DNA of 64,000 nt from Alteripontixanthobacter maritimus (GTDB lineage Bacteria > Pseudomonadota > Alphaproteobacteria > Sphingomonadales > Sphingomonadaceae): assembly GCF_003340475.1 (NCBI RefSeq), contig NZ_QBKA01000002.1, positions 1,869,501 to 1,933,500 of the forward strand, in the 5' to 3' direction. Position numbers and translations under genes: made by a program. Below are positions 1 to 9,173 of the stretch, in pieces. Under the pieces are notes generated by a model. The model was not told the origin of the DNA, did no database searches, and worked only from the letters and a program-made list of their open reading frames with translations. Position 1 is the stretch's first letter, and the number at the start of each line of letters is the position of its first letter.

Positions 1-641
1 TCGGCTATGACGACGCGCCGCACGGCCATATGGAAATCGAACTGAAGGATGTCCGCATCCCGAAATCAGCCATGCTGCTGGGCGAAGGACGCGGCTTCGA
101 AATCGCGCAGGGCCGCCTAGGGCCGGGTCGCATCCACCACTGCATGCGGACCATTGGCGTGGCGGAAGAAGCGCTGGCGAAAATGGCGCGGCGGCTGCAG
201 CAGCGCGAGGCATTCGGCAAGCCGATCTATAAGCATTCGATCTGGGAACACCGGGTTTCCAAGGCCCGCATCGATATCGAAATGACGCGGCTGCTCTGCC
301 TCAAGGCCGCCGATATGATGGACAAGGCCGGCAACAAGAACGCCAAGCAGGAAATCGCCATGATCAAGGTGCAGGCGCCCAACATGGCACTGAGCATCAT
401 CGACGATGCCATCCAGGCGCATGGCGGCGGCGGCGTGTCGGAGGATTACGGCCTGGCGCAGGCATGGGCGCATCAGCGCACGCTGCGGCTAGCGGATGGT
501 CCGGACGAGGTGCACGAACGCTCCATCGCCCGGATGGAATTCGCCCGCCACGCGCCCGATCCGAACGAGCCTGCCCATAAGGGTATGGGTAGCGGCATGG
601 CTGCAGGCTCCGGTGCTGGCGGCGCTGCTGCCAGCGCATAG
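1..641 (+). CDS. acyl-CoA dehydrogenase, ACAD10/11-like, C-terminal part (5' end outside window)
   Basis: The reading frame is open from base 3 and has no start in the window, so this is the 3' part of a longer gene. The visible 213 residues are the C-terminal helical domain of an FAD-dependent acyl-CoA dehydrogenase ([13 protein letters not shown], then the [16 protein letters not shown] helix). Near the end the motif LADGPDEVH occupies the place of the YEGT catalytic-loop motif of classical short-chain enzymes. That ADGPDEVH form is characteristic of the ACAD10/11 branch. An alcohol dehydrogenase and an APH-type kinase follow on the same strand, which fits hydroxyacyl-CoA catabolism (inference). 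The tail is Gly/Ala-rich ([17 protein letters not shown]). A strong hairpin follows the stop. Confidence 0.9.
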   Translation, partial: GYDDAPHGHMEIELKDVRIPKSAMLLGEGRGFEIAQGRLGPGRIHHCMRTIGVAEEALAKMARRLQQREAFGKPIYKHSIWEHRVSKARIDIEMTRLLCLKAADMMDKAGNKNAKQEIAMIKVQAPNMALSIIDDAIQAHGGGGVSEDYGLAQAWAHQRTLRLADGPDEVHERSIARMEFARHAPDPNEPAHKGMGSGMAAGSGAGGAAASA

Positions 642-653
642 AGCTTACTGTTC

Positions 654-686
654 GCGCGCCCCGGCCAACGCCGGGGCGCGCTTCTT
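654..686 (+). terminator. intrinsic terminator after the acyl-CoA dehydrogenase
   Basis: An 11-bp perfect GC stem (GCGCGCCCCGG with CCGGGGCGCGC, arms 654-664 and 671-681) with a 6-base loop is followed by TTCTT. It lies between the dehydrogenase stop and the alcohol dehydrogenase start, so the two genes may be only partly cotranscribed. Confidence 0.7.
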
Positions 687-706
687 GAAGATTTGGGATC
701 ACTGCC

Positions 707-1795
707 ATGAAAGCCGCCTTACTCGAACAACCCGGCCAGCCGCTTGTCATTGCCGATGTGCAGACTGCCAAACCCATGGCGCATGAGGTCTTGATTAACA
801 CCAAGGCTTGCGGGTTGTGCCATTCGGACCTGCATTTCATCGATGGCGCGTACCCCCACGCGCTGCCGCTGGTGCCGGGCCACGAGGCTGCCGGCGTGGT
901 CGAGGCGGTCGGCAGCGAAGTGACGACGGTGAAGCCGGGCGATCATGTCGTCACCTGCCTCAGCGCCTTTTGCGGCCAATGCGAATTCTGCGTGACGGGG
1001 CGCATGGCGCTGTGCTTGGGCGCCGGAACACGACGCGGCAAGGACGCGCCTTCGCGGCTGACGCGCGGAGACGGCGAGCCAGTGAACCAGTTGCTCAACC
1101 TGTCCGCCTTTGCCGAACAGATGCTGATTCACGAACACGCCTGCGTCGCCATCGACAAGGACATGCCCTTGGACCGGGCCGCCGTGATCGGCTGCGCGGT
1201 GACCACTGGCGCAGGCGCGATCTTCAATGCGGCCAAGCTGGTGCCCGGCGAAACAGTTGCCGTGATCGGCTGCGGCGGAGTGGGCCTTGCCGCCATAAAT
1301 GCTGCGAAGATTGCAGGTGCCGGACGGATCATCGCCGCCGATCCCTTGCCCGAAAAACGCGCAATGGCCGAAACGCTCGGCGCGACCGACACGGTGGACG
1401 CGATGGCGGACGATGCCGCGGCGCAGATCGTCGCGCTGACGAATGGCGGCGTGGATCACGCGATCGAGGCGGTCGGCCGTCAGGCCAGCGCGGATTTGGC
1501 TGTGAAGGTGCTCAAACGCGGCGGCACCGCGACCATTCTCGGCATGATGCCGTTGGACTGCAAGGTCGGTCTGGGCGCGCTGGACCTGCTCGGCGGCAAG
1601 AAGCTGCAAGGCGCGATCATGGGTATGAACCATTTTCCTGTGGACCTGCCGCGCCTCGTCGATTTTTACATGCGCGGCCTGCTCGATCTCGACACCATTA
1701 TCAGCGAGACCATTTCATTGGACCAGATTAACGATGGCTTCGACACCATGCGCAGCGGCAGCAGCGCGCGCAGCGTGATCGTGTTCGACCGATGA
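707..1795 (+). CDS. zinc-dependent medium-chain alcohol dehydrogenase
   Basis: This 362-residue protein is a medium-chain NAD(P)-dependent alcohol dehydrogenase that oxidises an alcohol to an aldehyde or ketone. Catalytic-zinc ligands are visible as C38 (GLCHSD) and H59-E60 (GHEAAG). The structural zinc site has four cysteines, C89, C92, C95 and C103 (CGQCEFC...C). The Rossmann nucleotide-binding motif GCGGVGL lies in the middle. The layout resembles class III and related bacterial ADHs, but the substrate cannot be read from sequence. The stop overlaps the ATG of the following kinase by 4 bases, so the two are translationally coupled. Placement between an ACAD10/11-type dehydrogenase and an APH kinase suggests a role in the same catabolic route (inference). 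Confidence 0.9.
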   Translation: MKAALLEQPGQPLVIADVQTAKPMAHEVLINTKACGLCHSDLHFIDGAYPHALPLVPGHEAAGVVEAVGSEVTTVKPGDHVVTCLSAFCGQCEFCVTGRMALCLGAGTRRGKDAPSRLTRGDGEPVNQLLNLSAFAEQMLIHEHACVAIDKDMPLDRAAVIGCAVTTGAGAIFNAAKLVPGETVAVIGCGGVGLAAINAAKIAGAGRIIAADPLPEKRAMAETLGATDTVDAMADDAAAQIVALTNGGVDHAIEAVGRQASADLAVKVLKRGGTATILGMMPLDCKVGLGALDLLGGKKLQGAIMGMNHFPVDLPRLVDFYMRGLLDLDTIISETISLDQINDGFDTMRSGSSARSVIVFDR

Positions 1796-2886
1796 CCAGC
1801 ATCCTTCCCGCGATCGATGCCGAAAAGGCATTCGTCGGCACCGTGGCGCCGGAAGGCGACGACCGGCTCGATCTTGTGAAGCTGACCCCTTGGATGGAGG
1901 CCAATGTGCCGGGCTTCACCGGCCCGCTGGAGCAGGCAAAATTCAAGGGCGGCCAGTCGAATCCGACTTACAAGCTGTCTTCCCCATCCGGGAACTATGT
2001 GTTGCGGCGCAAGCCTTATGGCAAATTGCTGCCGTCCGCCCACGCCGTCGACCGCGAGTTTCGCGTGCAGTCGGGCCTGGAATCTGTCGGCTTCCCGGTC
2101 GCCCCGCAATACGGGTTGTGCGAGGATGACGATGTCGCGGGTTCGATGTTTTACGTGATGGGCATGGTCGACGGGCGCACGATCTGGAACGGCGCTATGC
2201 CCGGCGCGGACCCGGCCGAGCGCCGCGCAGTCTATTTCGAGATGACCGACGTTCTGGCGCAGCTGCATTCCGTCGACCTGGAACGCGCAGGCCTGACCGA
2301 ATATGGAAAGCCAGGCAATTATTTCGGCCGCCAGGTCGGACGCTGGACCAAGCAATACAAGCTGGCAGAAACCGAGCGGCTGGAGCCGATGGAACGGCTG
2401 ATCGAATATCTTGCCGCCACCCTGCCCGAACAGACGCGCACCAGCATCGTCCACGGCGACTACCGCATCGACAATATGATCTTCGGCGCGGAAGGCACGC
2501 CTGATGCCATCAAGGTGCTGGCAGTGCTCGACTGGGAGCTATCCACACTGGGCGATCCGCTGGCGGATTTCACCTATTTCTGCATGGCTTATGTAACGGA
2601 AAACGGTGGCCGTTCAGGCGTCGAAGATGTCGACCGCAAGGCGCTGGGCATTCCGGAGCTGGAGGAAGTCGTCGAACGGTATTCCGCCGCGACGGGACGC
2701 GACAGCGTGCCGGATATGAACTGGTACTTCGCCTATAATTTCTTCCGGCTGGCAGGCATCATGCAGGGCATCAAGAAACGCGTGATCGACGGCACCGCAT
2801 CCTCCGCCCATGCCAAGGCGATGAGCGAACGGGTTGCCCCTTTGGCCGAGGCTGCATGGGGTTTCGCCAAAAAGGCCGGGGCGTAG
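1792..2886 (+). CDS. APH-family phosphotransferase, ACAD10/11-like kinase
   Basis: This 364-residue protein belongs to the aminoglycoside/choline-kinase-like phosphotransferase fold. Visible motifs are the GGQSNPTYKL glycine-rich lobe, the Brenner motif HGDYRIDN (catalytic D223) and the metal-binding LDWELSTLGDP (D247). In human ACAD10/11 such a kinase domain is fused to an acyl-CoA dehydrogenase, and in bacteria such as Pseudomonas the LvaA-type kinase phosphorylates 4-hydroxyacyl-CoA. Here the two functions are separate genes of one cluster. The most likely role is therefore hydroxyacyl-CoA phosphorylation rather than antibiotic resistance (inference from family and context). It overlaps the upstream gene by ATGA and ends 26 bases from a convergent gene. 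Confidence 0.85.
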   Translation: MTSILPAIDAEKAFVGTVAPEGDDRLDLVKLTPWMEANVPGFTGPLEQAKFKGGQSNPTYKLSSPSGNYVLRRKPYGKLLPSAHAVDREFRVQSGLESVGFPVAPQYGLCEDDDVAGSMFYVMGMVDGRTIWNGAMPGADPAERRAVYFEMTDVLAQLHSVDLERAGLTEYGKPGNYFGRQVGRWTKQYKLAETERLEPMERLIEYLAATLPEQTRTSIVHGDYRIDNMIFGAEGTPDAIKVLAVLDWELSTLGDPLADFTYFCMAYVTENGGRSGVEDVDRKALGIPELEEVVERYSAATGRDSVPDMNWYFAYNFFRLAGIMQGIKKRVIDGTASSAHAKAMSERVAPLAEAAWGFAKKAGA

Positions 2887-2912
2887 CGGTTAACGCTTTC
2901 GTAAGCGCCCGG

Positions 2913-5429
2913 TTAGAAACTCTTGTTCCATCGCAGCGCCATGCCGGTATCATCCTGCGCGCCCGCAAAATGGCCCGGCTGGCTGCGATAGAACACGCTT
3001 AGCGCCCCATTTCCGTTCCATAGCGGACCGCGCCAGGCAATCTCGCCCATCATTTCGCGGCCATCGGGGCTGAGGGATAGCGCCCGGTTGCCATAGATTG
3101 CGCTTTCGGTGGTGTAATCGTAGTCAACTGGCAGAGACAGTTGCAGTCCGCCATGCGACACCCGAAGCGGCTGCGAGACGCGAAAGCCCAGACTGTCCCC
3201 CAGCTTCAGCGCGCCGCTGCGCGACAGATCGAACGACCACGCGCGGCTTGTGAAGTCCGAACCGGCAGCCACCAGTCCGCCAGACCGCGCGCGGCTGAAC
3301 CCTTGACGAACATCGCCGCCCAATCGCCAGCCGGGCGCAAAATGCCATGCCGCACCGGCATCCACGAACATGGTGCTGGCACCGTTGCCGCCCAAAGCTT
3401 CGTGGAAATAGGCGCCCAGTACCGTGTCGTCTTCGTCCAGCCAGTTCATCCCAAGCGTAGCCGCGAGATTGCCGAAGCGCCGGTCCGCGGCCAAAGCGAA
3501 ACTGCGCGTGGCAAACCGTTCTCGCTCCCTCGATAGCGACAGGCCCGGCCCTCGAAAATTGCCGAGTACCGCGCTGCCGCTCTGCATACTGGCGGTCAGA
3601 CCCCACGGCCCTACAGTCTGCCGCACCGCCAGCGACGCATCGCCCGACCGGGAAAAGCCGGTATCACCCGCCGCACCGGTCGCGATCATGAAGGCGGGGC
3701 GGTCCTGCCCCTGCAGTTGCGCCACGATGCCGCTCTCGGTTTCGCGATAGGCAACGCCAAGCTGCGTTTTTGGCGCAATCTGCATGGCGACACGCGCTGC
3801 CAGAACGCGCGCCTGCTGTGCATCTTCAGTCGAAAGACGCAGCGCATTGGCTACCGTCAGCTCATCCTGCGAACCCGATTCATCAATCGAGAACGCCATC
3901 GCCACCCCGCCCCCGCCGATTGCCACATGGCGGCCATTATTCTCGACCGCGCCGCGCAGCCGTTGCTGCGGCAGAGCCCCGCGCAGGTTCTGACCAAGCT
4001 GATAGCCGAAGGCGCGGTCGAACCGGTCGGTCACGATAGTTTCAAGCGCGACATCTACAAACGCGTCACCCATGGCGGTCGAGGCGGTCGCAGTCGTATC
4101 GCTCGCCGCGAGTACCGATCCGGTTCCCGCAATTGACGTGGTTCCGACAGGTTCGAACGCGCGCGCAATATCCAGAATGCCGCGCCCGTAAATCTCGTCG
4201 ATCCCGGCCGCGCCGGCATCCCGTGCACTAACCAGCAGGATTTCGACGATCTCCTTGCCGGTCAAATTCGGAAAAGCCTGCGCCAGCAGCGCGACCGCAC
4301 CAGACACTTGCGGTGCGGAGAAGCTTGTACCGGAGAACAGCGTCACGAAACGACTGCCATTCTCCTCGGTAATCTCCAGTTCGCCATCCTTGTAGATGCA
4401 GCAGATGCGCTCGCCGCGCGCAGTAAGATAAAACGCGCCTTGTGTGCCCGCCTTGTTGCTGAAGTCGGAAATCATACCGTTCTGGTCGACCGAGCCGACG
4501 ATGATGACATTGTCGCCTCCAGCTTCACGGATAGCGGTACCGAACGGGTCCGGTTGGGTCGGGTCGATACCTGCATCGGTGCTGTCGCCATCATTACCGG
4601 CTGAAACCACGATAACAACGCCTGCTGCGGCGGCCCTGGCAATTGCGGCGCGCAACGTGCTGTTCACTCCGCCGCCGCCGAGGCTGAGATTGATAACAGT
4701 CGCTCCGGCCGCAACCGCGATGTCGATACCGCGCGTGATTGTGCTGTCGGAAAACGAACAGCCAGCCGCATCGTCGTCAGGGTCGGCCACATCGCAGCTT
4801 CCGGGCGTATCGCCCCTCAGTGCGAGGACCTGCGCCTCGTAAGCGATGCCCAGCACCCCTGCGTTATCGCGCGCGCCAACTGCAACGATGGACACATTGC
4901 TGCCGTGATCATCCACCCCTTCCAGCCCGCGACTGCCGAATAGGTCGGTGGAATCAGGATGCACCCGGCCGATAAATTCCGGACTGTCCGGATCGATGCC
5001 CGTGTCGATCACCGCCACGATCTCACCCGCACCGGCAATACCGCGTGACCATGCGGAAACGGCACCGTGAAATTGCGGCCCGTCGGAGCGGCGGAATTCG
5101 GCCGTGTCGAAGCTGGTCACCGGAATGGGGGTTGGTGTGGGAGTCGGGGTCGGAGTAGGTGTGGGGGTCGGTGTCGGAGTAGGTGTGGGTGTGGGTGTGG
5201 GTGTCGGTGTCGGACTAGGTGTCGGTGTCGGCGTGGGAGCCGGGGCCGGTGTTGGTGTTGGTGTTGGTGTTGGAACCGGTGCCGGAGTAGGTGCCGGTTG
5301 GGCTGGCGGCGTACTGATCGGCCCGCCACCACCGGAACTCTTGCCGCCGCCGCAGGCAGACACCAGCACCAGCGCACCCAGCGCGCAGCCAATCCGGTGA
5401 CGTGTCGATTTGATCCGCGTCGCAGCCAT
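2913..5429 (-). CDS. subtilisin-like (S8) autotransporter with lipoprotein signal
   Basis: This 838-residue secreted serine protease has four visible parts. Residues 1-26 form a signal ending in a lipobox (LVSAC, C26). A Gly/Ser stretch and a long Thr-Pro repeat linker follow (about 38-105). The S8 protease domain comes next, with a catalytic triad readable as D142 (VAVIDTGID), H175 (DDHGSN) and S369 (SGTSFSAP). A C-terminal region of about 280 residues looks like an autotransporter beta-barrel and ends in the typical terminal Phe (RWNKSF). The His motif is HGSN rather than the usual HGTH. By analogy with lipidated subtilisin autotransporters such as NalP, it probably processes surface or secreted proteins. 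It is transcribed divergently from dapD. Confidence 0.92.
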   Translation of the reverse strand: MAATRIKSTRHRIGCALGALVLVSACGGGKSSGGGGPISTPPAQPAPTPAPVPTPTPTPTPAPAPTPTPTPSPTPTPTPTPTPTPTPTPTPTPTPTPTPTPIPVTSFDTAEFRRSDGPQFHGAVSAWSRGIAGAGEIVAVIDTGIDPDSPEFIGRVHPDSTDLFGSRGLEGVDDHGSNVSIVAVGARDNAGVLGIAYEAQVLALRGDTPGSCDVADPDDDAAGCSFSDSTITRGIDIAVAAGATVINLSLGGGGVNSTLRAAIARAAAAGVVIVVSAGNDGDSTDAGIDPTQPDPFGTAIREAGGDNVIIVGSVDQNGMISDFSNKAGTQGAFYLTARGERICCIYKDGELEITEENGSRFVTLFSGTSFSAPQVSGAVALLAQAFPNLTGKEIVEILLVSARDAGAAGIDEIYGRGILDIARAFEPVGTTSIAGTGSVLAASDTTATASTAMGDAFVDVALETIVTDRFDRAFGYQLGQNLRGALPQQRLRGAVENNGRHVAIGGGGVAMAFSIDESGSQDELTVANALRLSTEDAQQARVLAARVAMQIAPKTQLGVAYRETESGIVAQLQGQDRPAFMIATGAAGDTGFSRSGDASLAVRQTVGPWGLTASMQSGSAVLGNFRGPGLSLSRERERFATRSFALAADRRFGNLAATLGMNWLDEDDTVLGAYFHEALGGNGASTMFVDAGAAWHFAPGWRLGGDVRQGFSRARSGGLVAAGSDFTSRAWSFDLSRSGALKLGDSLGFRVSQPLRVSHGGLQLSLPVDYDYTTESAIYGNRALSLSPDGREMMGEIAWRGPLWNGNGALSVFYRSQPGHFAGAQDDTGMALRWNKSF
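5119..5290 (-). repeat. hexameric tandem repeat encoding the Thr-Pro linker
   Basis: On the plus strand this stretch is almost entirely degenerate GGTGTN/GGNGTN hexamers. On the coding strand it gives (Thr-Pro)n with a few Ala, Ser and Val interruptions. The unit is 6 bases, so gain or loss of copies would change linker length without shifting the frame. Such tracts are prone to slippage and to assembly error. Confidence 0.85.
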
Positions 5430-5647
5430 GCCCGTCCGTTCCTTCGATCCAATTTGTAGAGTGCCTAGCAGTTTGAGTTTAAAGCAATTATGAACAGGTA
5501 TGGCTGTAACTCGCCCCTTCGCTAGTTACGCTCTCATATCACGGCGTGACGCTTTTGCCGAACGCCAGTGCCTCTCCCGCCTTGTGCGCGCTTCGCGGCC
5601 TCGTTAGCAGCACTCCCGCGTCACTATTTACTCCCGGGATACCCTTT

Positions 5648-6469
5648 ATGACCGACACACTTGCCACTGCGATCGAAGCTGCCTGGGACGACCGGGCCAA
5701 TATCGGCCAGGGCGACACCGAAATCACGAAGCAGGTCGAACGCGCGATCGCCATGATCGATAGCGGCGAGGCGCGCGTCGCTCAGCCCAACGGGAATGGC
5801 GGGTGGAAGGTCAACCAATGGCTCAAGAAGGCTGTGTTGTTGTCCTTTCGTTTGCGCGACAACATGGTGGTGGACGGCGCGAACAGTGTCCCTGCTTACG
5901 ACAAGGTGCCGTCCAAGTTCGAAGGGTGGGATGCGGCTCGCTTCGCCGATGCAGGCTTTCGGGTGGTGCCGGGTGCGGTCGCCCGGCGTGGATCGTATAT
6001 CGGCAAGGGCGTGGTTCTGATGCCCAGCTTCGTCAATATCGGTGCCTATGTCGGCGATGGCACGATGATCGACACGTGGGCCTCTGTCGGTAGCTGCGCG
6101 CAAGTGGGTGAAAACTGCCATATCTCCGCCGGAACGGGGATCGGCGGCGTATTGGAGCCGTTACAGGCGAATCCCACCATCATTGGCGACAACTGCTTCA
6201 TCGGCGCGCGTTCCGAAATCGTGGAAGGCGTAATCGTCGGCGAGGGCAGCGTGGTGGCCATGGGGGTCTTCATCACCCAGTCGACCAAGATCGTCGACCG
6301 GGCCAGCGGAGAGATCATGCGCGGGCAGATCCCGCCTTACTCGGTCGTGGTTCCAGGCACCCTGCCCGACCCTGCCGGCGGACCATCGCTGGCATGCGCA
6401 GTCATCGTGAAGACGGTGGACGCGCAAACGCGGGCCAAGACCGCCATCAACGAATTGCTGCGCGATTGA
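5648..6469 (+). CDS. dapD: 2,3,4,5-tetrahydropyridine-2,6-dicarboxylate N-succinyltransferase
   Basis: DapD transfers succinyl from succinyl-CoA to tetrahydrodipicolinate in lysine and meso-diaminopimelate synthesis. The protein from the ATG at 5648 ([20 protein letters not shown]) is 273 residues, the normal family length. The frame is open further upstream, but that part has no family character. After an alpha-helical N-terminus with the conserved [16 protein letters not shown] segment, the left-handed beta-helix hexapeptides follow ([47 protein letters not shown]). No other dap gene is adjacent. The start has only a weak Shine-Dalgarno sequence. The gene diverges from the autotransporter gene. 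Confidence 0.97.
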   Translation: MTDTLATAIEAAWDDRANIGQGDTEITKQVERAIAMIDSGEARVAQPNGNGGWKVNQWLKKAVLLSFRLRDNMVVDGANSVPAYDKVPSKFEGWDAARFADAGFRVVPGAVARRGSYIGKGVVLMPSFVNIGAYVGDGTMIDTWASVGSCAQVGENCHISAGTGIGGVLEPLQANPTIIGDNCFIGARSEIVEGVIVGEGSVVAMGVFITQSTKIVDRASGEIMRGQIPPYSVVVPGTLPDPAGGPSLACAVIVKTVDAQTRAKTAINELLRD

Positions 6470-6554
6470 ATCGGCAACGGCGCGGAACCTCGCTATTGAG
6501 CGGACATTGCGCTATTACTCGAATTTTGGATCACAGGACGGAAAGCGAACCACC

Positions 6555-6860
6555 ATGCATACTGAAGGCAACGAAGTTCACGTCGATGCGGAAGAAGCCA
6601 GCGGCGGCGAAAAGACCGGCGTGATGCGCTGGGTGCTGGGTATCGGCACGCTGCTCGCCATTCTCGGGCTCTCGGCAATATGGATCTTCGGGGCAGCAAC
6701 TTCCGACACGATCGGTGGACAGGCCGACATGACCGGCAAGATCGATGCCGTGGAAGAAATGGAAACCGGATCCAGCAACACCGACGGCATAATCATGGAA
6801 GACGAGATGTCCGATGATGACACGGTGATGGACGATGGCGTGGAAGTTATCGAGAACTGA
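6555..6860 (+). CDS. small acidic single-pass membrane protein, unknown function
   Basis: This predicted 101-residue protein has a short polar N-terminus, one hydrophobic segment (VLGIGTLLAILGLSAIWIFGAA, about residues 26-47) and a very acidic tail rich in Asp, Glu and Met (EDEMSDDDTVMDDGVEV). The ATG at 6555 is chosen because an AGGACGGAAAG purine stretch precedes it; an upstream start at 6507 adds residues without character. I do not recognise a family. The topology suggests an inner-membrane anchor with the acidic tail in the periplasm, but orientation is uncertain. It precedes a DUF2945-DUF3140 pair on the same strand and may share their transcript. Confidence 0.7.
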   Translation: MHTEGNEVHVDAEEASGGEKTGVMRWVLGIGTLLAILGLSAIWIFGAATSDTIGGQADMTGKIDAVEEMETGSSNTDGIIMEDEMSDDDTVMDDGVEVIEN

Positions 6861-6917
6861 TCGGCGCGCTGCGCGTTTTGAATTTATCGGACGGGGACAG
6901 CAACGAAAGAATACCCG

Positions 6918-7151
6918 ATGAGCAATTCCAACAGCTTTCAGACCAACCAGTACGTAAAATGGAACTGGGGTAATGGCGAAGGCAAAGGCCAGATCGAAGA
7001 CCGTTTCGAGAAAGAGGTAACCCGCACGTTGCAGGGCACCGAAGTCACCAAGGATGGCGATGACGACAACCCTGCTTATCTGATCAAGCAAGAAGATGGC
7101 GACAAGGTGCTGAAGCGCGGCAGTGAACTGAGCGCGTGGGACAAGGACTGA
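6918..7151 (+). CDS. DUF2945 / HVA1-type TUDOR-like small protein
   Basis: This 77-residue protein has the look of the DUF2945 (hypervirulence-associated, TUDOR-like) family: KWNWGNGEGKGQIEDRF near the N-terminus, then EVTKDGDDDNPAYLIKQEDGDKVLKRGSEL. Family members are small SH3-like barrels of unknown biochemical role. The TGA stop shares its last base with the ATG of the next gene (TGATG), so translation is coupled to the DUF3140 protein. This pairing is itself a hint that the two work together. Assignment is from pattern memory without a search. Confidence 0.8.
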   Translation: MSNSNSFQTNQYVKWNWGNGEGKGQIEDRFEKEVTRTLQGTEVTKDGDDDNPAYLIKQEDGDKVLKRGSELSAWDKD

Positions 7152-7486
7152 TGTCCGACAAGGATCGAGACGATATTTACGACACGTTCTACGACCGCGT
7201 GAACATGCAGCCCAAAGAACTGGAGGAGTGGCTCGAAACCGATGACTCCAAGTCGGTTGGGGACAGCGACAGCGGTGAAAGCACGGGCCACAAATCCGGT
7301 CGGCGTATTGTCGAGATCAAGCGCACCGCAAAAGATGATCTGACCGATGACCAGTATGATCACATGAACAAGGTCAACGGCTATATTGCGCGCCACCTCT
7401 CCCAGCTGCCGGACGGCAACATCGAGAACAGCGACTGGCGTTACAGTCTGAAGAATTGGGGCCACGATCCGGTCAGGGACGACTAG
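7151..7486 (+). CDS. DUF3140 family protein
   Basis: This 111-residue soluble protein matches my recollection of the DUF3140 family: DDIYDTFYDRVNMQPKELEEWL near the start, SGRRIVEIKRTAKDDLTDDQ in the middle and HLSQLPDGNIENSDWRYSLKNWGHDP at the end. The function is unknown. The start at 7151 overlaps the preceding TGA stop, which argues for translational coupling. An in-frame upstream ATG at 7136 inside the DUF2945 gene is less likely. The protein is charged, with no signal peptide or membrane segment. A perfect hairpin shared with the convergent dipeptidase gene follows. Confidence 0.8.
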   Translation: MSDKDRDDIYDTFYDRVNMQPKELEEWLETDDSKSVGDSDSGESTGHKSGRRIVEIKRTAKDDLTDDQYDHMNKVNGYIARHLSQLPDGNIENSDWRYSLKNWGHDPVRDD

Positions 7487-7513
7487 GCAGGCATTTAGAT
7501 ATGAAAAGCGGAC

Positions 7514-7555
7514 AATCCCGCTGCCGGATCAGAATTCGGCAGCGGGATTTTCGTA
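7514..7555. terminator. bidirectional terminator hairpin
   Basis: A perfect 13-bp inverted repeat (AATCCCGCTGCCG at 7514-7526 and CGGCAGCGGGATT at 7537-7549) has T-rich flanks on both strands. It lies between the convergent DUF3140 and dipeptidase genes. The dipeptidase stop codon (7529-7531) is inside the loop, so the 3' arm carries its last codons. Confidence 0.85.
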
Positions 7556-8809
7556 TGGAGGCAGAGCGGATTGCGCGGCCGCCACCGCTTCTGCCTTCCG
7601 CATCACTCGCATCATGTTGCGCATCGATATCTTCTCAAGGTCGGCTTGCGAATAACCTCGCCGGGCCAGTTCCGTGAACAGGGCCGGATAGCCGGTTACA
7701 TCCTCCATCCCGACCGGCCCTGTCCGCATCCCGTCGTAATCACCGCCGATGCCGATATGATCGATACCGGACACGGTGCGGATGTGATCGATATGGTTGG
7801 CCATGTCGGCGATGGTCGCTTGCGGTTCGGGATTGTCCTGCTCCCACACCGCAATGCGTTTCTCAACCTCGCGCGGCTGCCCCTGGAACAACGCATCGAG
7901 CCGTGCCTTTTCCGCCGTGCGATTGGCATACCACTGGCGCGCGTCCTCGCTCAGGAAGCCTGGCAGCGCGACCACCATCACGATGCCGCCATTGTCCTTC
8001 AGGCGGCGAAGCGCGTTGTCGGGCACGTTGCGCGCGTGGCCGTTGATCGCCCTTGCGCCGGAATGGCTGTAAATGACCGGAGCCTGTACCACATCGAACA
8101 CGTCCAGCATCGTCTTTTCGCTGACATGGCTCAAATCCACCAGCATCCCGATGCGGTTCATTTCGCGCACCATGTCGCGGCCCAGATCGGTCAGGCCGCC
8201 ATGCTCCGGCGTATCGGTGGCGCTGTCGGCCCACGGTGTGTTTTTCGAATGCGTTAACGTCATGTACCGCGCGCCAAGGTCGTACATCTGGCGCAGCACC
8301 GCGAGGCTACTGCCGATGGAATGGCCCCCTTCCATGCCCAGCAGCGAGGCGATTTTTCCTTCCGCCAACGCGGTTTCCACATCATTTGCAGTCAATGCCA
8401 GAGCAAGCCTGCCCGAATTACGATCAATCAGGCGCCGAGTGACGTCGATCTGTTCCAGCGTGGCAAGAACCGCCTGCGGTTCGGTCAGCGCGGCGCTGAC
8501 ATAGACCGACCAGAACTGCGCGCCCACCTGCCCCTCGCCCAGCCGGGCGAGATCGGTGTGCATCACGCGCCCTTCGGCATGGTCCGCGCCGGTCCCGGTC
8601 GTATCGGCAAAGTCAAAATCGCCAATCTCGTTATCGAAGCGCGCGCGAAGCTGGATCGGCACGTCGTTGTGCCCGTCCCACACCGGCGCGGCTTCCAGGG
8701 CGGCAGCCGCGGTTTCTTCCGCTGTCTGAGCTTTGGCAGGAGCCGTGGCGGTCACCAATGCTAATGCGATGGCGGTTGCCGAAGCGACGATCGCGGGTAT
8801 CCTAAGCAT
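7529..8809 (-). CDS. secreted membrane dipeptidase, M19 family
   Basis: This 426-residue zinc dipeptidase (renal-dipeptidase family, M19) hydrolyses dipeptides, often with D-residues. An N-terminal signal peptide is evident (AIVASATAIALALVTATAPAKAQ). Family metal and active-site motifs are visible: WDGHNDVP, the bridging glutamate in LLGMEGGHSIG, DLSHVSEKTM, and the second histidine in VIYSHSGARAI. The C-terminal IGIGGDYDG motif is also typical. The protein is probably periplasmic and may act in peptide scavenging or peptidoglycan turnover. It stands alone, and its end lies within a terminator hairpin shared with the convergent gene. Confidence 0.93.
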   Translation of the reverse strand: MLRIPAIVASATAIALALVTATAPAKAQTAEETAAAALEAAPVWDGHNDVPIQLRARFDNEIGDFDFADTTGTGADHAEGRVMHTDLARLGEGQVGAQFWSVYVSAALTEPQAVLATLEQIDVTRRLIDRNSGRLALALTANDVETALAEGKIASLLGMEGGHSIGSSLAVLRQMYDLGARYMTLTHSKNTPWADSATDTPEHGGLTDLGRDMVREMNRIGMLVDLSHVSEKTMLDVFDVVQAPVIYSHSGARAINGHARNVPDNALRRLKDNGGIVMVVALPGFLSEDARQWYANRTAEKARLDALFQGQPREVEKRIAVWEQDNPEPQATIADMANHIDHIRTVSGIDHIGIGGDYDGMRTGPVGMEDVTGYPALFTELARRGYSQADLEKISMRNMMRVMRKAEAVAAAQSALPPYENPAAEF

Positions 8810-8867
8810 CTCTTTTCCTCCCCTTGGGGTGCGTCACGGTCCTACCGTAAACACAGGAGCTACATCA

Positions 8868-9134
8868 ATGCCGTCCGACCATGGCTTTGATTCAGTAACG
8901 CCCGAACATGCCATTACCGTCCTGCTGGAACGACGCGCCGGCAAGACGATCTGTCCCAGCGAGGCCGCTCGCGTGGTTGCAGGCCCGGGCGGGGACTGGC
9001 GCGCGCAAATGGCGTCCGTCCATCGGGCGGTCGCACATATGTTGAAGCGCGGGGCAATCCGGCTCAGTTGGAAAGGCAGTCCCAAATCCGCGCCTAAAGG
9101 ACCCTATCGTATTGCGTCCGCGGCTGACGGGTAA
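8868..9134 (+). CDS. DUF3253 domain protein
   Basis: The predicted 88-residue cytoplasmic protein fits the DUF3253 family, a small winged-helix-like fold: HAITVLLERRAGKTICPSEAARVV, then DWRAQMASVHRAVAHMLKRG and a basic end. The motif CPSEAAR followed by W is typical. The ATG at 8868 is chosen because AGGAG lies 8 bases upstream; a longer reading frame from 8733 overlaps the dipeptidase signal sequence antisense and is not credible. The function is unknown, but the helix-turn-helix look makes DNA binding possible (inference). A DoxX-like gene follows 39 bases later. Confidence 0.82.
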   Translation: MPSDHGFDSVTPEHAITVLLERRAGKTICPSEAARVVAGPGGDWRAQMASVHRAVAHMLKRGAIRLSWKGSPKSAPKGPYRIASAADG

Positions 9135-9173
9135 CATAGGTATCAAACAGCCGCCTGTGCGAAGGACATTTCA

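Noticed and set aside
5104-5300. CRISPR array
   Set aside because: The tract is a short tandem repeat with no spacers; no other direct repeat array was seen in the window.
5104-5400. Val-Gly-repeat plus-strand frame
   Set aside because: Produced only by the hexameric repeat that encodes the Thr-Pro linker on the other strand.
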